The translations under genes and the position numbers were made by a program. This document shows positions 28,002 to 37,016 of a stretch of 64,000 bases of DNA, one piece after another (positions within the stretch are counted from its first letter, which is position 1; each line of letters opens with the position of its first letter). Under the pieces are notes generated by a model. The model was given only the letters and a program-made list of their open reading frames with translations. It did no database searches and was not told the origin of the DNA. Origin of the DNA: Streptomyces sp. TBY4. Lineage in GTDB: Bacteria > Actinomycetota > Actinomycetes > Streptomycetales > Streptomycetaceae. Location of the stretch: the NCBI RefSeq assembly GCF_024213195.1, contig NZ_JANAVF010000003.1, positions 395,420 to 459,419 of the forward strand, given 5' to 3'.

Positions 28002-28056
28002 CGGACTCAAGTCCGGCCCGGGCTGCGGTCCGGGGCCCGCTGCCAGACTTCGCGGC

Positions 28057-29526
28057 ATGGACGACTTGCATCAGGGGCCACCCGTCATGCCCGGCGCGCG
28101 GGTGGCCTTCGCGACGCTCGCCACGGTGCAGCTCCTGCTCAACGCATCGGTCTCGGTCGCCTTCGCCTCCGGACCGGCCATGCAGCGGGAACTCGTCCTG
28201 AGCCGCGGCGAGCTCATCCTCGTCAGCGCCTTCTACGGTCTGGCCTTCAGCGGGCTGCTGCTGCTCGGCGGCAGGCTCACCGACCGGATCGGCCGGCGCC
28301 GCCTGTTCTCCCTGGGCACGGCCGTGTTCGCCGTGGCCTCCCTCGCCGCGGCGGTGGCCCCCACCCCCTGGGTGCTGCTCGCCGCCCGCTTCCTGCAGGG
28401 CTGCGGGGCCGCCTTCGCCGCGCCCGCCGCCATGGCCCTGCTGCGCGGCGTCTTCCCCGAGGGCCGGGCCCGGTCCGCGGCGCTGGCCGTCTGGGGCCTG
28501 CTGGCCAGTCTGGGCGCCGCGATCGGCATCATCCTCAGCGGGGCCCTGGTGACCTGGCTGTCGTGGCGGTGGACCTTCGGGCTGTTCGCGGTGGCCGCCG
28601 TGGCCGTGCTGGCGCTCGCCCCCCGGGTGCTGCCGGCCGGCCCCGCGCCCGTACGGGTACCCGTGGACCTGCTCGGCGCGGTACTCGCCACCGTCGGCCT
28701 CTCCACCTTCGGCTACGGCCTCGTGATGGTCGGGCCGCAGGGCTGGGGCTCGGCGCAGGTCCTCGTACCACTGGAGGTGGGCGCCGCGTTCCTCGCCGCC
28801 TTCCTCGTCTCGCAGCAGCGCGTCCGCGCCCCCCTGCTGCCGCTCTCCTTCCTCGCCTCGAGGTACCGCGCGACCGCGCTGGTCTGCGCGCTGCTCGGCC
28901 CGGCCATCGGCGCGAGCACCGCCTTCCTGCTGGCCCTCTGGTTCCAGCAGGTGCGCGGGTACTCGGCCCTGCAGAACGCGCTGGCCTTCGTCCCCTACAG
29001 CGCCACCCTGATCGGCGTGGCCTTCTTCGCGGGCCGGGTCGTCGCCCGCCACGGCGTGCGGGCCGTGGCGGTGGCGGGACTGGCCGTGACCGCCTCCGGC
29101 CTCCTCCTCATCGGCAGCGCGGGGCTGCGTACGGGATCGACGCCGACGGTGCTGCTGGGGCTGGTCGTCCTGTCGGCGGGCATCGGCACCCTCATGTCCG
29201 CCGCGGTCCCGGGGGTCCTCGCCGGTGTCCCGGAGGAGCGGTCCGCACTCGCCGGAGCCGTGGTGAACACGGCCATCCTGGCCGGGCCGACCGTCAGCCT
29301 CGCCCTGATCACCTCCGCGGCCGACGCCCGTACGGCATGGCTGCTGGCCGCCGGGGACCCGGGGGCCACGACGGGCGGCTACGCCTTCGGCTTCGAGGTG
29401 GCCGGCGCGGTCTTCCTGCCGGCCATCGCCCTGGCCCTGTACGGGCTCCGGGCCGTCCCCGCGCGGCTGCGCCTCCGTACGGCCGCGGCGGCCGAAGAGC
29501 GGGTGGAGCGGGCTCCGGCCCGGTAG
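28057..29526 (+). CDS. MFS drug exporter (DHA2/EmrB-like)
   Basis: 489-residue membrane protein with about 14 hydrophobic segments. Motif A is GGRLTDRIGRRR in the loop after TM2, and the antiporter-type motif lies in LLASLGAAIGIILSG. Likely a proton-driven exporter of small molecules. ATG 28057 has no strong ribosome site; ATG 28087 is an alternative. It could export the product of the nearby cluster, but no shared operator is present upstream. Confidence 0.85.
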   Translation: MDDLHQGPPVMPGARVAFATLATVQLLLNASVSVAFASGPAMQRELVLSRGELILVSAFYGLAFSGLLLLGGRLTDRIGRRRLFSLGTAVFAVASLAAAVAPTPWVLLAARFLQGCGAAFAAPAAMALLRGVFPEGRARSAALAVWGLLASLGAAIGIILSGALVTWLSWRWTFGLFAVAAVAVLALAPRVLPAGPAPVRVPVDLLGAVLATVGLSTFGYGLVMVGPQGWGSAQVLVPLEVGAAFLAAFLVSQQRVRAPLLPLSFLASRYRATALVCALLGPAIGASTAFLLALWFQQVRGYSALQNALAFVPYSATLIGVAFFAGRVVARHGVRAVAVAGLAVTASGLLLIGSAGLRTGSTPTVLLGLVVLSAGIGTLMSAAVPGVLAGVPEERSALAGAVVNTAILAGPTVSLALITSAADARTAWLLAAGDPGATTGGYAFGFEVAGAVFLPAIALALYGLRAVPARLRLRTAAAAEERVERAPAR

Positions 29527-29555
29527 CCTCCCGCCCCAGGAGGGGGTGGGGCAGG

Positions 29556-30305
29556 GTGTCCTTCGCCGAGTTGCAGGTGTGCGCCGTCGAGTCGGCCGAT
29601 GTCACGGGTGGCGTGTGCGTGGTGCGCTGCATCGGCGGAGTGGCGCGGTCCGGGCAGGCCTTCGCGGCCGGCGCGCTGCGGACCAGGCTGCGGGGGATCG
29701 AGCGGTACGGGCGCCCGGTCGGCTCCTTCGACGCGGGGCACCTGGCGAAGGTGCGCCTCACGGGACCGGTGGTCGCGCTGCTCGCGCGCGGGCAGGTGCT
29801 GACGTACGTACCGCCGGGCGGGCACGCCCTGGCGGATCTGGAGGAGTGGTTGGCCACCGGCCCCCCGCTGTCGGACGAGCCGGGTCCCGCGCACCTGCGG
29901 ATCCTGGGCACGAACGGGATGCAGAACGAGGAGCTGCCCGACGGGGTGCGGCTGCGCTGGGGCCGGGTCGTGCTGGCCGCCATCGACCGCTCGGACTGGC
30001 CGGAGGACCGGCCGTACGTACGGGCGTACCTGATCCGGCACTTCGGCCCCGGCGGGGACGGTGACCCGGACCGGGACCCCGCCGCCCTGTGCCGGGACGT
30101 ACTGGCCCGCTTCGAGCTGACCCCGGACCGGGCGGCGGCGCAGGCCCGGGTCTGGCGGGACCTGCCGCGCCCCGACATCCTCCGGCTGCGCCGCATCAAG
30201 GGCCTGCTCTGCTGCACGGACCCGGCCCGGCCCTACCTCGCGGCGACCGACCCCCTGGCGGCGGCCGTGGACGCGTGGAAGGCGGTGCGGCCGGGGCTTC
30301 CGTAG
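29556..30305 (+). CDS. Hypothetical protein
   Basis: 249 residues, not recognised. The GTG start has AGGAGGGGG about 10 bases upstream. It is soluble, rich in charged residues, with an N-terminal beta-rich half (VCVVRCIGGVARSGQAF) and an Arg-rich C-terminal helical part ending with two adjacent cysteines in LLCCTDPARPY. No signal peptide, membrane segment or known motif. It converges on the PPOX gene with a 21-base gap. Confidence 0.7.
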   Translation: MSFAELQVCAVESADVTGGVCVVRCIGGVARSGQAFAAGALRTRLRGIERYGRPVGSFDAGHLAKVRLTGPVVALLARGQVLTYVPPGGHALADLEEWLATGPPLSDEPGPAHLRILGTNGMQNEELPDGVRLRWGRVVLAAIDRSDWPEDRPYVRAYLIRHFGPGGDGDPDRDPAALCRDVLARFELTPDRAAAQARVWRDLPRPDILRLRRIKGLLCCTDPARPYLAATDPLAAAVDAWKAVRPGLP

Positions 30306-30326
30306 GGGTTCTCTTTCGCAGGCGGG

Positions 30327-30737
30327 TCAGCGCGCGGCGTTGCCGAGCACCTTGGCCGGGGTGAGGCGCAGGACGACCCGGACCTGCTCGGCCGGGGCGT
30401 TCGCGTACTCCTCGCCCGCGCCCGGGCCCTCGTACTCCTCGGCGATGCGGACGGCGACGGCCCGGCCCGCGTCCTCGGTGATGGTGGCGGTGCCGCGGAT
30501 CTCGGCGTAGAGGAAGGGGTTGGCCAGGTCGAAGACGGTGAGGCCGATCCGGGCGTCCCGCGCGATGTTGCGCTCCTTGCGGCGGCCCTGCTCGGTGGAG
30601 ATGAGGATCTCGTCCCCGTCGCGGGTCACCCACACCACCGAACTCTGCGGGCTGCCGTCGGGGTTGAGCGTGGCGAGCACCGCCGGATGGGGGGCGTCGA
30701 GGAGCTTGCGCACGGTGTCGTTCAGCACAGGAGTCAT
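30327..30737 (-). CDS. PPOX-class F420-dependent oxidoreductase
   Basis: 136-residue split beta-barrel flavin/F420-binding protein: LATLNPDGSPQSSVVWV is the family signature, followed by ILISTEQGRRKERN. This size and pattern match the TIGR03618-type F420-binding enzymes of actinobacteria, which reduce biliverdin-like or other substrates. Preceded by the HxlR gene on the same strand with a 79-base gap. Confidence 0.87.
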   Translation of the reverse strand: MTPVLNDTVRKLLDAPHPAVLATLNPDGSPQSSVVWVTRDGDEILISTEQGRRKERNIARDARIGLTVFDLANPFLYAEIRGTATITEDAGRAVAVRIAEEYEGPGAGEEYANAPAEQVRVVLRLTPAKVLGNAAR

Positions 30738-30816
30738 GGGGGAACGGTAAGCGGGTCCGGCGGCGGCCCGCCCCCGATTTCCCGCGCACCCGGGGCGACT
30801 AGGACAAGTCGGCCGG

Positions 30817-31194
30817 TCAGCAGGTGCCCGGGGCCCCCTCGTCCTTGAGCAGGCACTTCTCCGCCCACTGGCCCAGCTCCGTGAGGGCGGGCTTCAGCGC
30901 GGCGCCCCGGTCCGTCAGCCGGTAGGCCACCCGCAGCGGCGGGCCCTCGTCGACCTCGCGCAGGACGAGCCCGGCGGCCGCGAGCTCGACCAGGCGGTCG
31001 GACAGCATGCGCTCGCTGATCCCGGCGATGGACCGGCGCAGGTCCGCGAAGTGCACCGGGCCTTCCATCAGCGAGGCCAGGACCAGGCCGGTCCAGCGCT
31101 TCCCGAGCAGTCCGAAGACCTGGGTGATCCCGTCGCTCACGCGGCTGCAGGCCCCGGTGTCCTGGTGGTTGGCCTTGTCCGCGGTGTCCGTCAT
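30817..31194 (-). CDS. HxlR family transcriptional regulator
   Basis: 125-residue winged-helix protein: an N-terminal Cys (GACSRV), FGLLGKRWTGLVLASLMEGP, a recognition helix in GISERMLSDRLVELAAAGLV and a wing. HxlR proteins of this kind sense electrophiles or quinones, often through an N-terminal cysteine. It is divergent from an azoreductase gene, the classic pairing for a quinone/azo-compound-responsive repressor. Confidence 0.9.
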   Translation of the reverse strand: MTDTADKANHQDTGACSRVSDGITQVFGLLGKRWTGLVLASLMEGPVHFADLRRSIAGISERMLSDRLVELAAAGLVLREVDEGPPLRVAYRLTDRGAALKPALTELGQWAEKCLLKDEGAPGTC

Positions 31195-31237
31195 GGCTCC
31201 AGGGTACTACCCGCCCTTCAGGGGGTGAGAAAAAGTA

Positions 31238-31261
31238 AGTGACTGTGCTAATAATAGTGAC
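31238..31261. promoter_or_regulatory. Direct AGTGAC repeats in the hxlR-azoreductase intergenic region
   Basis: AGTGAC occurs at 31238-31243 and 31256-31261 (18-base period), flanking an AT-rich TAATAATAG tract that stands out from the surrounding GC-rich DNA. This is probably the promoter and HxlR operator for the azoreductase gene. Confidence 0.5.
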
Positions 31262-31300
31262 GTACGAAATTGCACCCACCTGGCCCACCTGGAGGTCCTC

Positions 31301-31957
31301 ATGGCCACGCTCCTGCACCTGGACTCGTCCCTGCACACCGACGCCGGTTCCACCTCGCGCGCGGTGACCGCCGCCTTCCGCGCGGCCTGGGAGGCGGAGC
31401 ACCCCGAGGGCACGGTCGTCTACCGCGACCTGGCGGCCAACCCCGTCCCGCACCTCGACGGCGCCGCCTGGTCCGCCGCCTTCGCCGACCCCTCCACCCA
31501 CACCCCCGCGCAGGCCGCGGCCCTCGCCGAGCGGCTGAAGCTGGTGGAGGAGCTGGAGCGGGCGGACGCCGTGCTGATCGGCGCCCCGATGTACAACTTC
31601 TCGATCCCCTCCACGCTGAAGGCCTGGCTGGACCAGGTCATCGTGATGGGCCGCACCGCGGGACCCGAGTCCCCCCTCAAGGGACTGCCGGTCACCGTCG
31701 TCGCCAGCCGCGGCGGCTCCTACGAGCCGGGCACCCCGCGCGAGGGCATGGAGTTCGTGCGGAACTACCTGGACGGGGTGCTGACCGAGATGTTCGGCGC
31801 CGAGGTCGACTTCATCGTCCCCGAGCTGACCCTCGCCTCGTCCGTCCCGGCGATGGCGGAGCTCATCCCCCTCGCGGAGGCCTCGTACGCACGGGCGCTC
31901 GCGGCCGCGGAGGCCAAGGCGAAGGCCCTGCCGGCGCACATCGGTTCGGCCGCCTGA
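31301..31957 (+). CDS. FMN-dependent NADH-azoreductase
   Basis: 218-residue flavodoxin-like enzyme: HLDSSLHTDAGSTSRAV at the N-terminus and PMYNFSIPSTLKAWLDQV as in AzoR proteins. It reduces quinones and azo bonds with NADH in two-electron steps. GGAGG lies 6 bases before ATG. Controlled most likely by the adjacent HxlR regulator. An enzyme acting on azo or diazo-derived compounds a few kb from a diazotisation cluster is suggestive, but such genes are widespread. Confidence 0.88.
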   Translation: MATLLHLDSSLHTDAGSTSRAVTAAFRAAWEAEHPEGTVVYRDLAANPVPHLDGAAWSAAFADPSTHTPAQAAALAERLKLVEELERADAVLIGAPMYNFSIPSTLKAWLDQVIVMGRTAGPESPLKGLPVTVVASRGGSYEPGTPREGMEFVRNYLDGVLTEMFGAEVDFIVPELTLASSVPAMAELIPLAEASYARALAAAEAKAKALPAHIGSAA

Positions 31958-32005
31958 GCCCTGCCGGGCTAACGTCGCCCCAGGACGACCACCTGGGGGA
32001 AAGCC

Positions 32006-33232
32006 GTGGACGCGACGGCAGAGCACACCGAGAAGCACACCGAGAAGCAGGATCACCCACGCGCCGGCCGGCCGGCGCGGATAACCGAGGTCGATGCCCT
32101 GCGCGGCTTCGCCCTCCTGGGCATCCTGCTGGTCAACGCGCTGATGATGGCCGGCCCCTACGGCACCGGGGGCGTGGTCGATCCCGACGCCTCCGCCCTC
32201 GACCGGGCCGCCGAAGGGCTCGTGCAGACCTTCGCGGTCGGCAAGTTCTACCTGCTGTTCTCGTTCCTCTTCGGCTACAGCTTCACCCTCCAGCAGGCCT
32301 CCGCCGCACGCGACGGCGCGCGCCCCGTTCCCCGGATGCTCCGCCGCTCGCTCGGCCTGCTCGTCCTGGGCATCCTGCACGCCGTCTTCCTCTACACCGG
32401 CGACATCCTCATGACCTACGCGCTGATCGGCCTGGTCCTGATCGCCGCACGCGACTGCTCGCCCCGGGCGGCCCGGCTCGCGGCCCGGATCGTGTACGGC
32501 TGCGCGAGCGGCTTCCTGCTCCTCCTGGGGCTGGGCTCCCTGCTCCTGTCGGACGCCGAGACGGCCGAGGCCGACGCCGGGCTCACCGCCGGCTTCGCCG
32601 GCCTGGTCGCCGACTACCGCGGCGACGCGGCCTCCGTCGTGCGGGCCAACCTCGACCAGCTGCCCGACGCGCTGCTCGCCGTACCGATGATGGGCGGCTT
32701 CGTCCTGGCGGCCTTCCTGACCGGCCTGTACTGCGGCAAGCTGCGGCTCCTCGCCGACCTCGGGCAGGACCGGGCCCGGCTGCGCCGCCTCTGCGTGCTC
32801 GGCACCGCCGTCGGCCTGCCCGGCAGCCTCTTCATGGCCGTGGCCGCCGCCGGCGCGCTCGGACCCCGGTGGACGCTCCTCGGCGCGGTCGTCGGGATGG
32901 TCACCGCGCCCGCGCTCACCGCCGCGTACGTCGGCGGCCTGCTCCTCTTCCTCCGGACGCCCCGGGGCGCGCGCACGGCGGCCCTGCTCGCCCCGGCCGG
33001 CCGGATGGCCCTGACGAACTACCTGAGCCAGTCCCTCGTCATGGCCCTCGTCTTCACCGCCTACGGCCTCGCCCTGTACGACCGCCTCGGCGCGGCCGTC
33101 GTCGTAGCCGGCGCGCTCCTCCTGTACGGGTGCCAGCTCGTGCTGAGCAAGCACCTGATGACCAGGTACCGCTACGGCCCGGTGGAGTGGCTGCTCCGCA
33201 CGGTCACCCTCGCGCGGCTCCCGCGACGGTAG
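32006..33232 (+). CDS. DUF418 family membrane protein
   Basis: 408 residues, GTG start with GGGGGAAA upstream. The hydrophilic N-terminus is followed by EVDALRGFALLGILLVN, about eight to ten hydrophobic segments, and the C-terminal DUF418 region with GRMALTNYLSQS and YGPVEWLLR near the end. Family of unknown transport or sensory function. Confidence 0.87.
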   Translation: MDATAEHTEKHTEKQDHPRAGRPARITEVDALRGFALLGILLVNALMMAGPYGTGGVVDPDASALDRAAEGLVQTFAVGKFYLLFSFLFGYSFTLQQASAARDGARPVPRMLRRSLGLLVLGILHAVFLYTGDILMTYALIGLVLIAARDCSPRAARLAARIVYGCASGFLLLLGLGSLLLSDAETAEADAGLTAGFAGLVADYRGDAASVVRANLDQLPDALLAVPMMGGFVLAAFLTGLYCGKLRLLADLGQDRARLRRLCVLGTAVGLPGSLFMAVAAAGALGPRWTLLGAVVGMVTAPALTAAYVGGLLLFLRTPRGARTAALLAPAGRMALTNYLSQSLVMALVFTAYGLALYDRLGAAVVVAGALLLYGCQLVLSKHLMTRYRYGPVEWLLRTVTLARLPRR

Positions 33233-33259
33233 TCCGGTGCAGCACGATGGGGGTCTTGC

Positions 33260-34168
33260 TCATGCCGTCCCGTGGTGGAGGGGGTCCAGGGCGGTGAGTT
33301 CTTCCTCCGACAGGTGCAGGGCGCCGGCGGCGACGTTCTGGGCGAGGTGGTCGAGGTCGCCGGTACCGGGGATGGCCAGGACGTGGGAACCCTGGTGCAG
33401 CGTCCACGCCAGCCGGATCTGGGCCGCGCTCACTCCGTGGCCACGGGCGAGGGCGTGCACCTCCCGGCCATGGTTTCCAGTCGCGCCCGCGGTGCGTCCG
33501 GTGCCGGCGATCGAGTAGAACGGCACGAACGCGATGCCCTGCTCGCCACACATGCCCAGGAACTCCGTCTGCTCGGGCGATGCGCCGATGCCGTACATGT
33601 TCTGGACGCAGACCACCGGCGCAATGCTCTGCGCCTCGGCGAGGTGCTGGGGAAGGACGTTGGACAGACCCAGGTGACGGATGAGTCCGGCCTCACGCAG
33701 TTCGGCGAGTGCGCCGAAGCGTTCGGCGATGGAATCGGAGCCGACGATGCGCAGGTTCACCACGTCGAGGTGGTCGCGGCCGAGCTGGCGCAGGTTCTCC
33801 TCCACCTGGCCGCGCAGTTGCTCGGGGGTTGCATGCGGCAGCCACTGGCCCGAGGGATCGCGGCCCGGACCGACCTTGGTGGTGAGGACGAGGTCATCCG
33901 GGTAGGGGGCCAGCGCCTGATTGATCAGCTCATTGGCTGAGCGCAGCGGCGAGAAGTAGAAGGCGGCGGTGTCGATGTGGTTCACACCGAGCTCGACCGC
34001 GCGGCGCAGCACGGCGACCGCCTGGTCGCGATCGCGTGGGACGGCGTCGGGCGCGAATGCCTCGCCGTGCTGCGTCAGGCGCATCGCGCCGAAACCGATC
34101 CGGTTGACCGCCAGGTCGCCGAGTTTCCAGGTGCCCGATGCCGCCGCGGGGATCGTCTGTGAGGTCAT
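33260..34168 (-). CDS. Aldo/keto reductase
   Basis: 302-residue TIM-barrel oxidoreductase. The N-terminal part carries IGFGAMRL, GVNHIDTAAFY (catalytic Asp and Tyr) and TTKVG (catalytic Lys); the C-terminal part carries the NADPH-binding AIPGTGDLDHL. ATG 34168 begins just before the first strand; longer upstream starts would cross the operator at 34207-34226. Divergent from the ArsR-type regulator gene that probably controls it. Confidence 0.9.
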   Translation of the reverse strand: MTSQTIPAAASGTWKLGDLAVNRIGFGAMRLTQHGEAFAPDAVPRDRDQAVAVLRRAVELGVNHIDTAAFYFSPLRSANELINQALAPYPDDLVLTTKVGPGRDPSGQWLPHATPEQLRGQVEENLRQLGRDHLDVVNLRIVGSDSIAERFGALAELREAGLIRHLGLSNVLPQHLAEAQSIAPVVCVQNMYGIGASPEQTEFLGMCGEQGIAFVPFYSIAGTGRTAGATGNHGREVHALARGHGVSAAQIRLAWTLHQGSHVLAIPGTGDLDHLAQNVAAGALHLSEEELTALDPLHHGTA

Positions 34169-34206
34169 GGCGAGATGATCTCCGCACGGTAGGCTGGCCC
34201 GCCATT

Positions 34207-34226
34207 GATTCACACATGCCTGAATC
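34207..34226. promoter_or_regulatory. Palindromic operator between aldo/keto reductase and ArsR-type gene
   Basis: GATTCA-N8-TGAATC, a perfect 6-bp inverted repeat (34207-34212, 34221-34226), in the 67-base gap between divergent genes. It is the probable site for the adjacent ArsR-type regulator. Confidence 0.55.
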
Positions 34227-34235
34227 CATTGAGGA

Positions 34236-35234
34236 GTGGTTGTCCTGGCGGAGCTGGCGTTCTCGACGAGCGATCTGGCGCAAGTGAGGTTCGCCGTCTC
34301 ACCGATGTGGGAGATCGCACCCAGCTTCCGACTGCTGACGTCCGCCACCACGCATCCGATCCACCGGCCCTGGGCCGACCAGGTACGCCCGCGTATGGTG
34401 GCCGCCGGGCTGGACCGGGGCTGGCTCTGCGAGCTGATCCCGGCCACCGGCGGTTACGTCCCCGACTTCCTCAACCCGGCCCCCGTCGGACCGGCCCCCA
34501 CCCCGGCGGCAGAGCGGGACGCGATCCGGGCCGCGCCCGCCGACCTGGTACGCCAGGACCTCGACCACCTGGCCCACCACCAAGGGAGGCTCGGCCCCCG
34601 GCTGCGAGCCCTGCACAACGACCCACAGGGCCTCCTGGCCAAGGTCGCGGAAGAGCTCGAAACGTACTGGGAGCTGGCACTCGCCCCCTACTGGGCACGC
34701 ATCCGGGCAGTCCTGGACGCAGACATCCTCCACCGGGCCCGCCTGGCCGCCGAGCACGGCGTCGGCCACCTCCTCAACGACCTGCACACGTCCATGAGCT
34801 GGGACCACAACGCGCTACGGATGACCCGCCGAAAGCAGCCGCTGACCCGCACGACAGCAGGAACGGGACTGCTGCTGATCCCCTCAGCCTTCACCGGACC
34901 GGGACTGCGCACCCGAACGACGCCGCCGGACCCACCCCAACTCGCTTATCCAGCACGCGGGATTGGCACGCTGTGGAAGCCGCGCCCCGCAACCCGGGCC
35001 GACACGCTCTCCGCCGTACTGGGCCGCTCGCGGACCCTGCTGCTGACCGAGTTGGAGATCCCGGCTTCCACCACGCAGCTGGCCCACCGCACCGGACTCT
35101 CTCCCGCAGGGGTATCCCAATACCTCACCGCGCTACGCAACGCGGGCCTGGTCAGCGCCCACCGCGCCGGCCGCTCCGTCCTCTACGCCCGCACCACCGC
35201 AGCCGAAACCCTCCTCCAAGCAGCCTCCGCCTGA
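34236..35234 (+). CDS. ArsR-type winged-helix regulator with DUF5937-like N-terminal part
   Basis: About 332 residues. A large N-terminal region (FAVSPMWEIAPSFRLL onward) resembles DUF5937 of actinobacterial regulators. The C-terminal winged helix is seen in STTQLAHRTGLSPAGVSQYLTALRNAGLV. The start is uncertain: GTG 34236 overlaps the only ribosome site (GAGGAG, 34231-34236), so initiation slightly downstream, for example CTG 34245, is possible. Base composition is slightly less GC-rich than its neighbours. Confidence 0.82.
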   Translation: MVVLAELAFSTSDLAQVRFAVSPMWEIAPSFRLLTSATTHPIHRPWADQVRPRMVAAGLDRGWLCELIPATGGYVPDFLNPAPVGPAPTPAAERDAIRAAPADLVRQDLDHLAHHQGRLGPRLRALHNDPQGLLAKVAEELETYWELALAPYWARIRAVLDADILHRARLAAEHGVGHLLNDLHTSMSWDHNALRMTRRKQPLTRTTAGTGLLLIPSAFTGPGLRTRTTPPDPPQLAYPARGIGTLWKPRPATRADTLSAVLGRSRTLLLTELEIPASTTQLAHRTGLSPAGVSQYLTALRNAGLVSAHRAGRSVLYARTTAAETLLQAASA

Positions 35235-35279
35235 TCTCAGGTCAACCCTCGAAGGACTTTCGGAGCCGACCACCAAGTG

Positions 35280-36368
35280 TCACAGGGCGGCCTGCGCCGA
35301 GGGCATCTGGCCGTTCTGTGCCTGCTGCGCACGGTCGACGAGCAGGCGGGCGAAGGCGGTCAGCTTCTCCGTGTCGAGGTCCTTGTAGCCGGTGTTGTAC
35401 TCGACCTGCCCGTAAACGGTGCCCACGCGTAGGTAGACGAAGCCCTTGTAGAGGTAGGCGGAACCGGTGTACCGGCGGGAGGAGTACGCGACGCTGCTGT
35501 CACCGACCTGCGCCAGGGACATCGTGGTCCGGGATCCGTTGACCGTCCCTCCGGCCTTTTCGGCGTACTCCTGGTAGGCGGCCTTGGCGTTCTCGACGGT
35601 GTCGTAGGTCCGGTAGTTGAAAGCGACCTGGGTGTCGCCCGAGGAGTCGGCCAGTCCCACGCCGCCCGTATGCAACCGTCCCTGGCACTCGGACGTGCAG
35701 TCGCTGAAGACAGGTTCTGTCTCCATGCCCCAGCCGGAGGGCATGGACTGCAGGTCCGGTGCGATGGCCTTCGCCAGCGCGACGTCCCGCACCGCCGCGG
35801 CCTTGTTCCGGACGCCGCCGCCCGCAGCCGGGCCTGCACCGCCTGAACCGTCCCCGTCGGACCCCGGGCCCAGCCCCGCGTCCCACGGAATGCCGGTGGC
35901 GGGGCTGTTGTCGCTGTCGACGAAACGGACGACGCCGTTGACGGCGAAGCCCAGGACGAGCACCACCACGATGAACAGTGCGGCCATCGTTCCGGGCGTC
36001 TTGCGGATGCTCACCGGCCCGATCGCGATCACGCCGTTCTTCATGTCGCGGCCAATGTTGACGTTCTGGTTGATCGAGCCGGGCGGCCCGGGCGGCAGTC
36101 CTCCAGCGGTGCGAAGGCGGGCGGCGAACTCGGGGTCCTGCTCGATCGTCGCCAGCAGCCGGGCCCGCAGGTCGTCCTGCGCGGCGGGCACTGCCGGGTC
36201 ACCGTCGAAGCGCTCCAGCACCTGACGGCTCTCCTCATCGGCGCCGAGCCGCTCCCGAGCGACCCGGCTGAGCCGTTCGGCGACCCCTGCCCCCAGACCG
36301 CTGCCGACGCCGGTGGCGATTCCGATGATCACGGATGTCACCCACGCCGCTAATGCCGCTGCGTCCAT
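35280..36368 (-). CDS. Hypothetical membrane-anchored protein
   Basis: 362 residues, not recognised. The order is an N-terminal hydrophobic segment (residues about 5-25), a charged helical region, a Gly/Pro linker with SINQNVNIGRDMKNG, a transmembrane segment (about 130-155), a Gly/Ser-rich linker and a C-terminal domain of about 190 residues, probably extracytoplasmic, with two nearby cysteines (FSDCTSECQG). ATG 36368 is preceded by GGGGGGAAG. The C-terminal domain looks like sensor or lipoprotein domains, without a named match. Confidence 0.72.
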   Translation of the reverse strand: MDAAALAAWVTSVIIGIATGVGSGLGAGVAERLSRVARERLGADEESRQVLERFDGDPAVPAAQDDLRARLLATIEQDPEFAARLRTAGGLPPGPPGSINQNVNIGRDMKNGVIAIGPVSIRKTPGTMAALFIVVVLVLGFAVNGVVRFVDSDNSPATGIPWDAGLGPGSDGDGSGGAGPAAGGGVRNKAAAVRDVALAKAIAPDLQSMPSGWGMETEPVFSDCTSECQGRLHTGGVGLADSSGDTQVAFNYRTYDTVENAKAAYQEYAEKAGGTVNGSRTTMSLAQVGDSSVAYSSRRYTGSAYLYKGFVYLRVGTVYGQVEYNTGYKDLDTEKLTAFARLLVDRAQQAQNGQMPSAQAAL

Positions 36369-36458
36369 TGCTTCCCCCCACTGCGAAGAATGTTCGACCG
36401 GCCGGTTCCTTCCCCCTGTGGCCACCGGTACACGGCCCTCCGCAAGCCCCGGGCGAGC

Positions 36459-37016
36459 TCAGTGCAGATCGAGCAGCATCACGTCGTGGAGGTCCGCAGC
36501 CCCGCCCCAGGGCCGGGCCTCGCCGATCTTGCGGTAGCCCCAGGCCCGGTAGGCGGCGCTCGCCGCCCTGCCCTCGGGGTGGACGTTGAGCAGCACCCGC
36601 TCGGCTCCGATGCCGTCGAGCAGGGCAGTGTGCAGCCGCCGTGCGACGCCCTGCCCGCGCCAGGGCCCGCGTACGGCGAGCTCCATGAGCCCGAAGGTGC
36701 GGTGCCCGTCCTCGCGTCGCAGCTCGTCCGGCACGGGCTCGGTGAGTTCGTCCCACCACACCGTGTCGGGCGGGAGCGGCCAGCCGTACGCCATGCCTAC
36801 GGGCTCGCCCCCGGGGGTGCGGGCCAGGGCCGCGCGGAAGCCGGGCCGGCGCGTCTGTGCGGGGAAGCGGTCGAAGGCGGCGGCGACGTCCTGCGCGGTC
36901 TCCTCGTACGGGGGCTCCGCGAACGCCTCGGCGTAGACGAGCCGGAACGCGTCCGCGTCCCGCAGCGCGGCCGGTCCGTCCACGGGCCCCGCCACCAGTA
37001 CTTCTTGCGATGTCAT
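36459..37016 (-). CDS. GNAT family N-acetyltransferase
   Basis: 185 residues with the acetyl-CoA-binding motif RGPWRGQGVARRLHTALL and the C-terminal NVHPEGRAASAAYRAWGY. The ATG overlaps the stop of the upstream DUF1266 gene (ATGA), so the two are co-translated. Substrate unknown. Confidence 0.87.
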   Translation of the reverse strand: MTSQEVLVAGPVDGPAALRDADAFRLVYAEAFAEPPYEETAQDVAAAFDRFPAQTRRPGFRAALARTPGGEPVGMAYGWPLPPDTVWWDELTEPVPDELRREDGHRTFGLMELAVRGPWRGQGVARRLHTALLDGIGAERVLLNVHPEGRAASAAYRAWGYRKIGEARPWGGAADLHDVMLLDLH

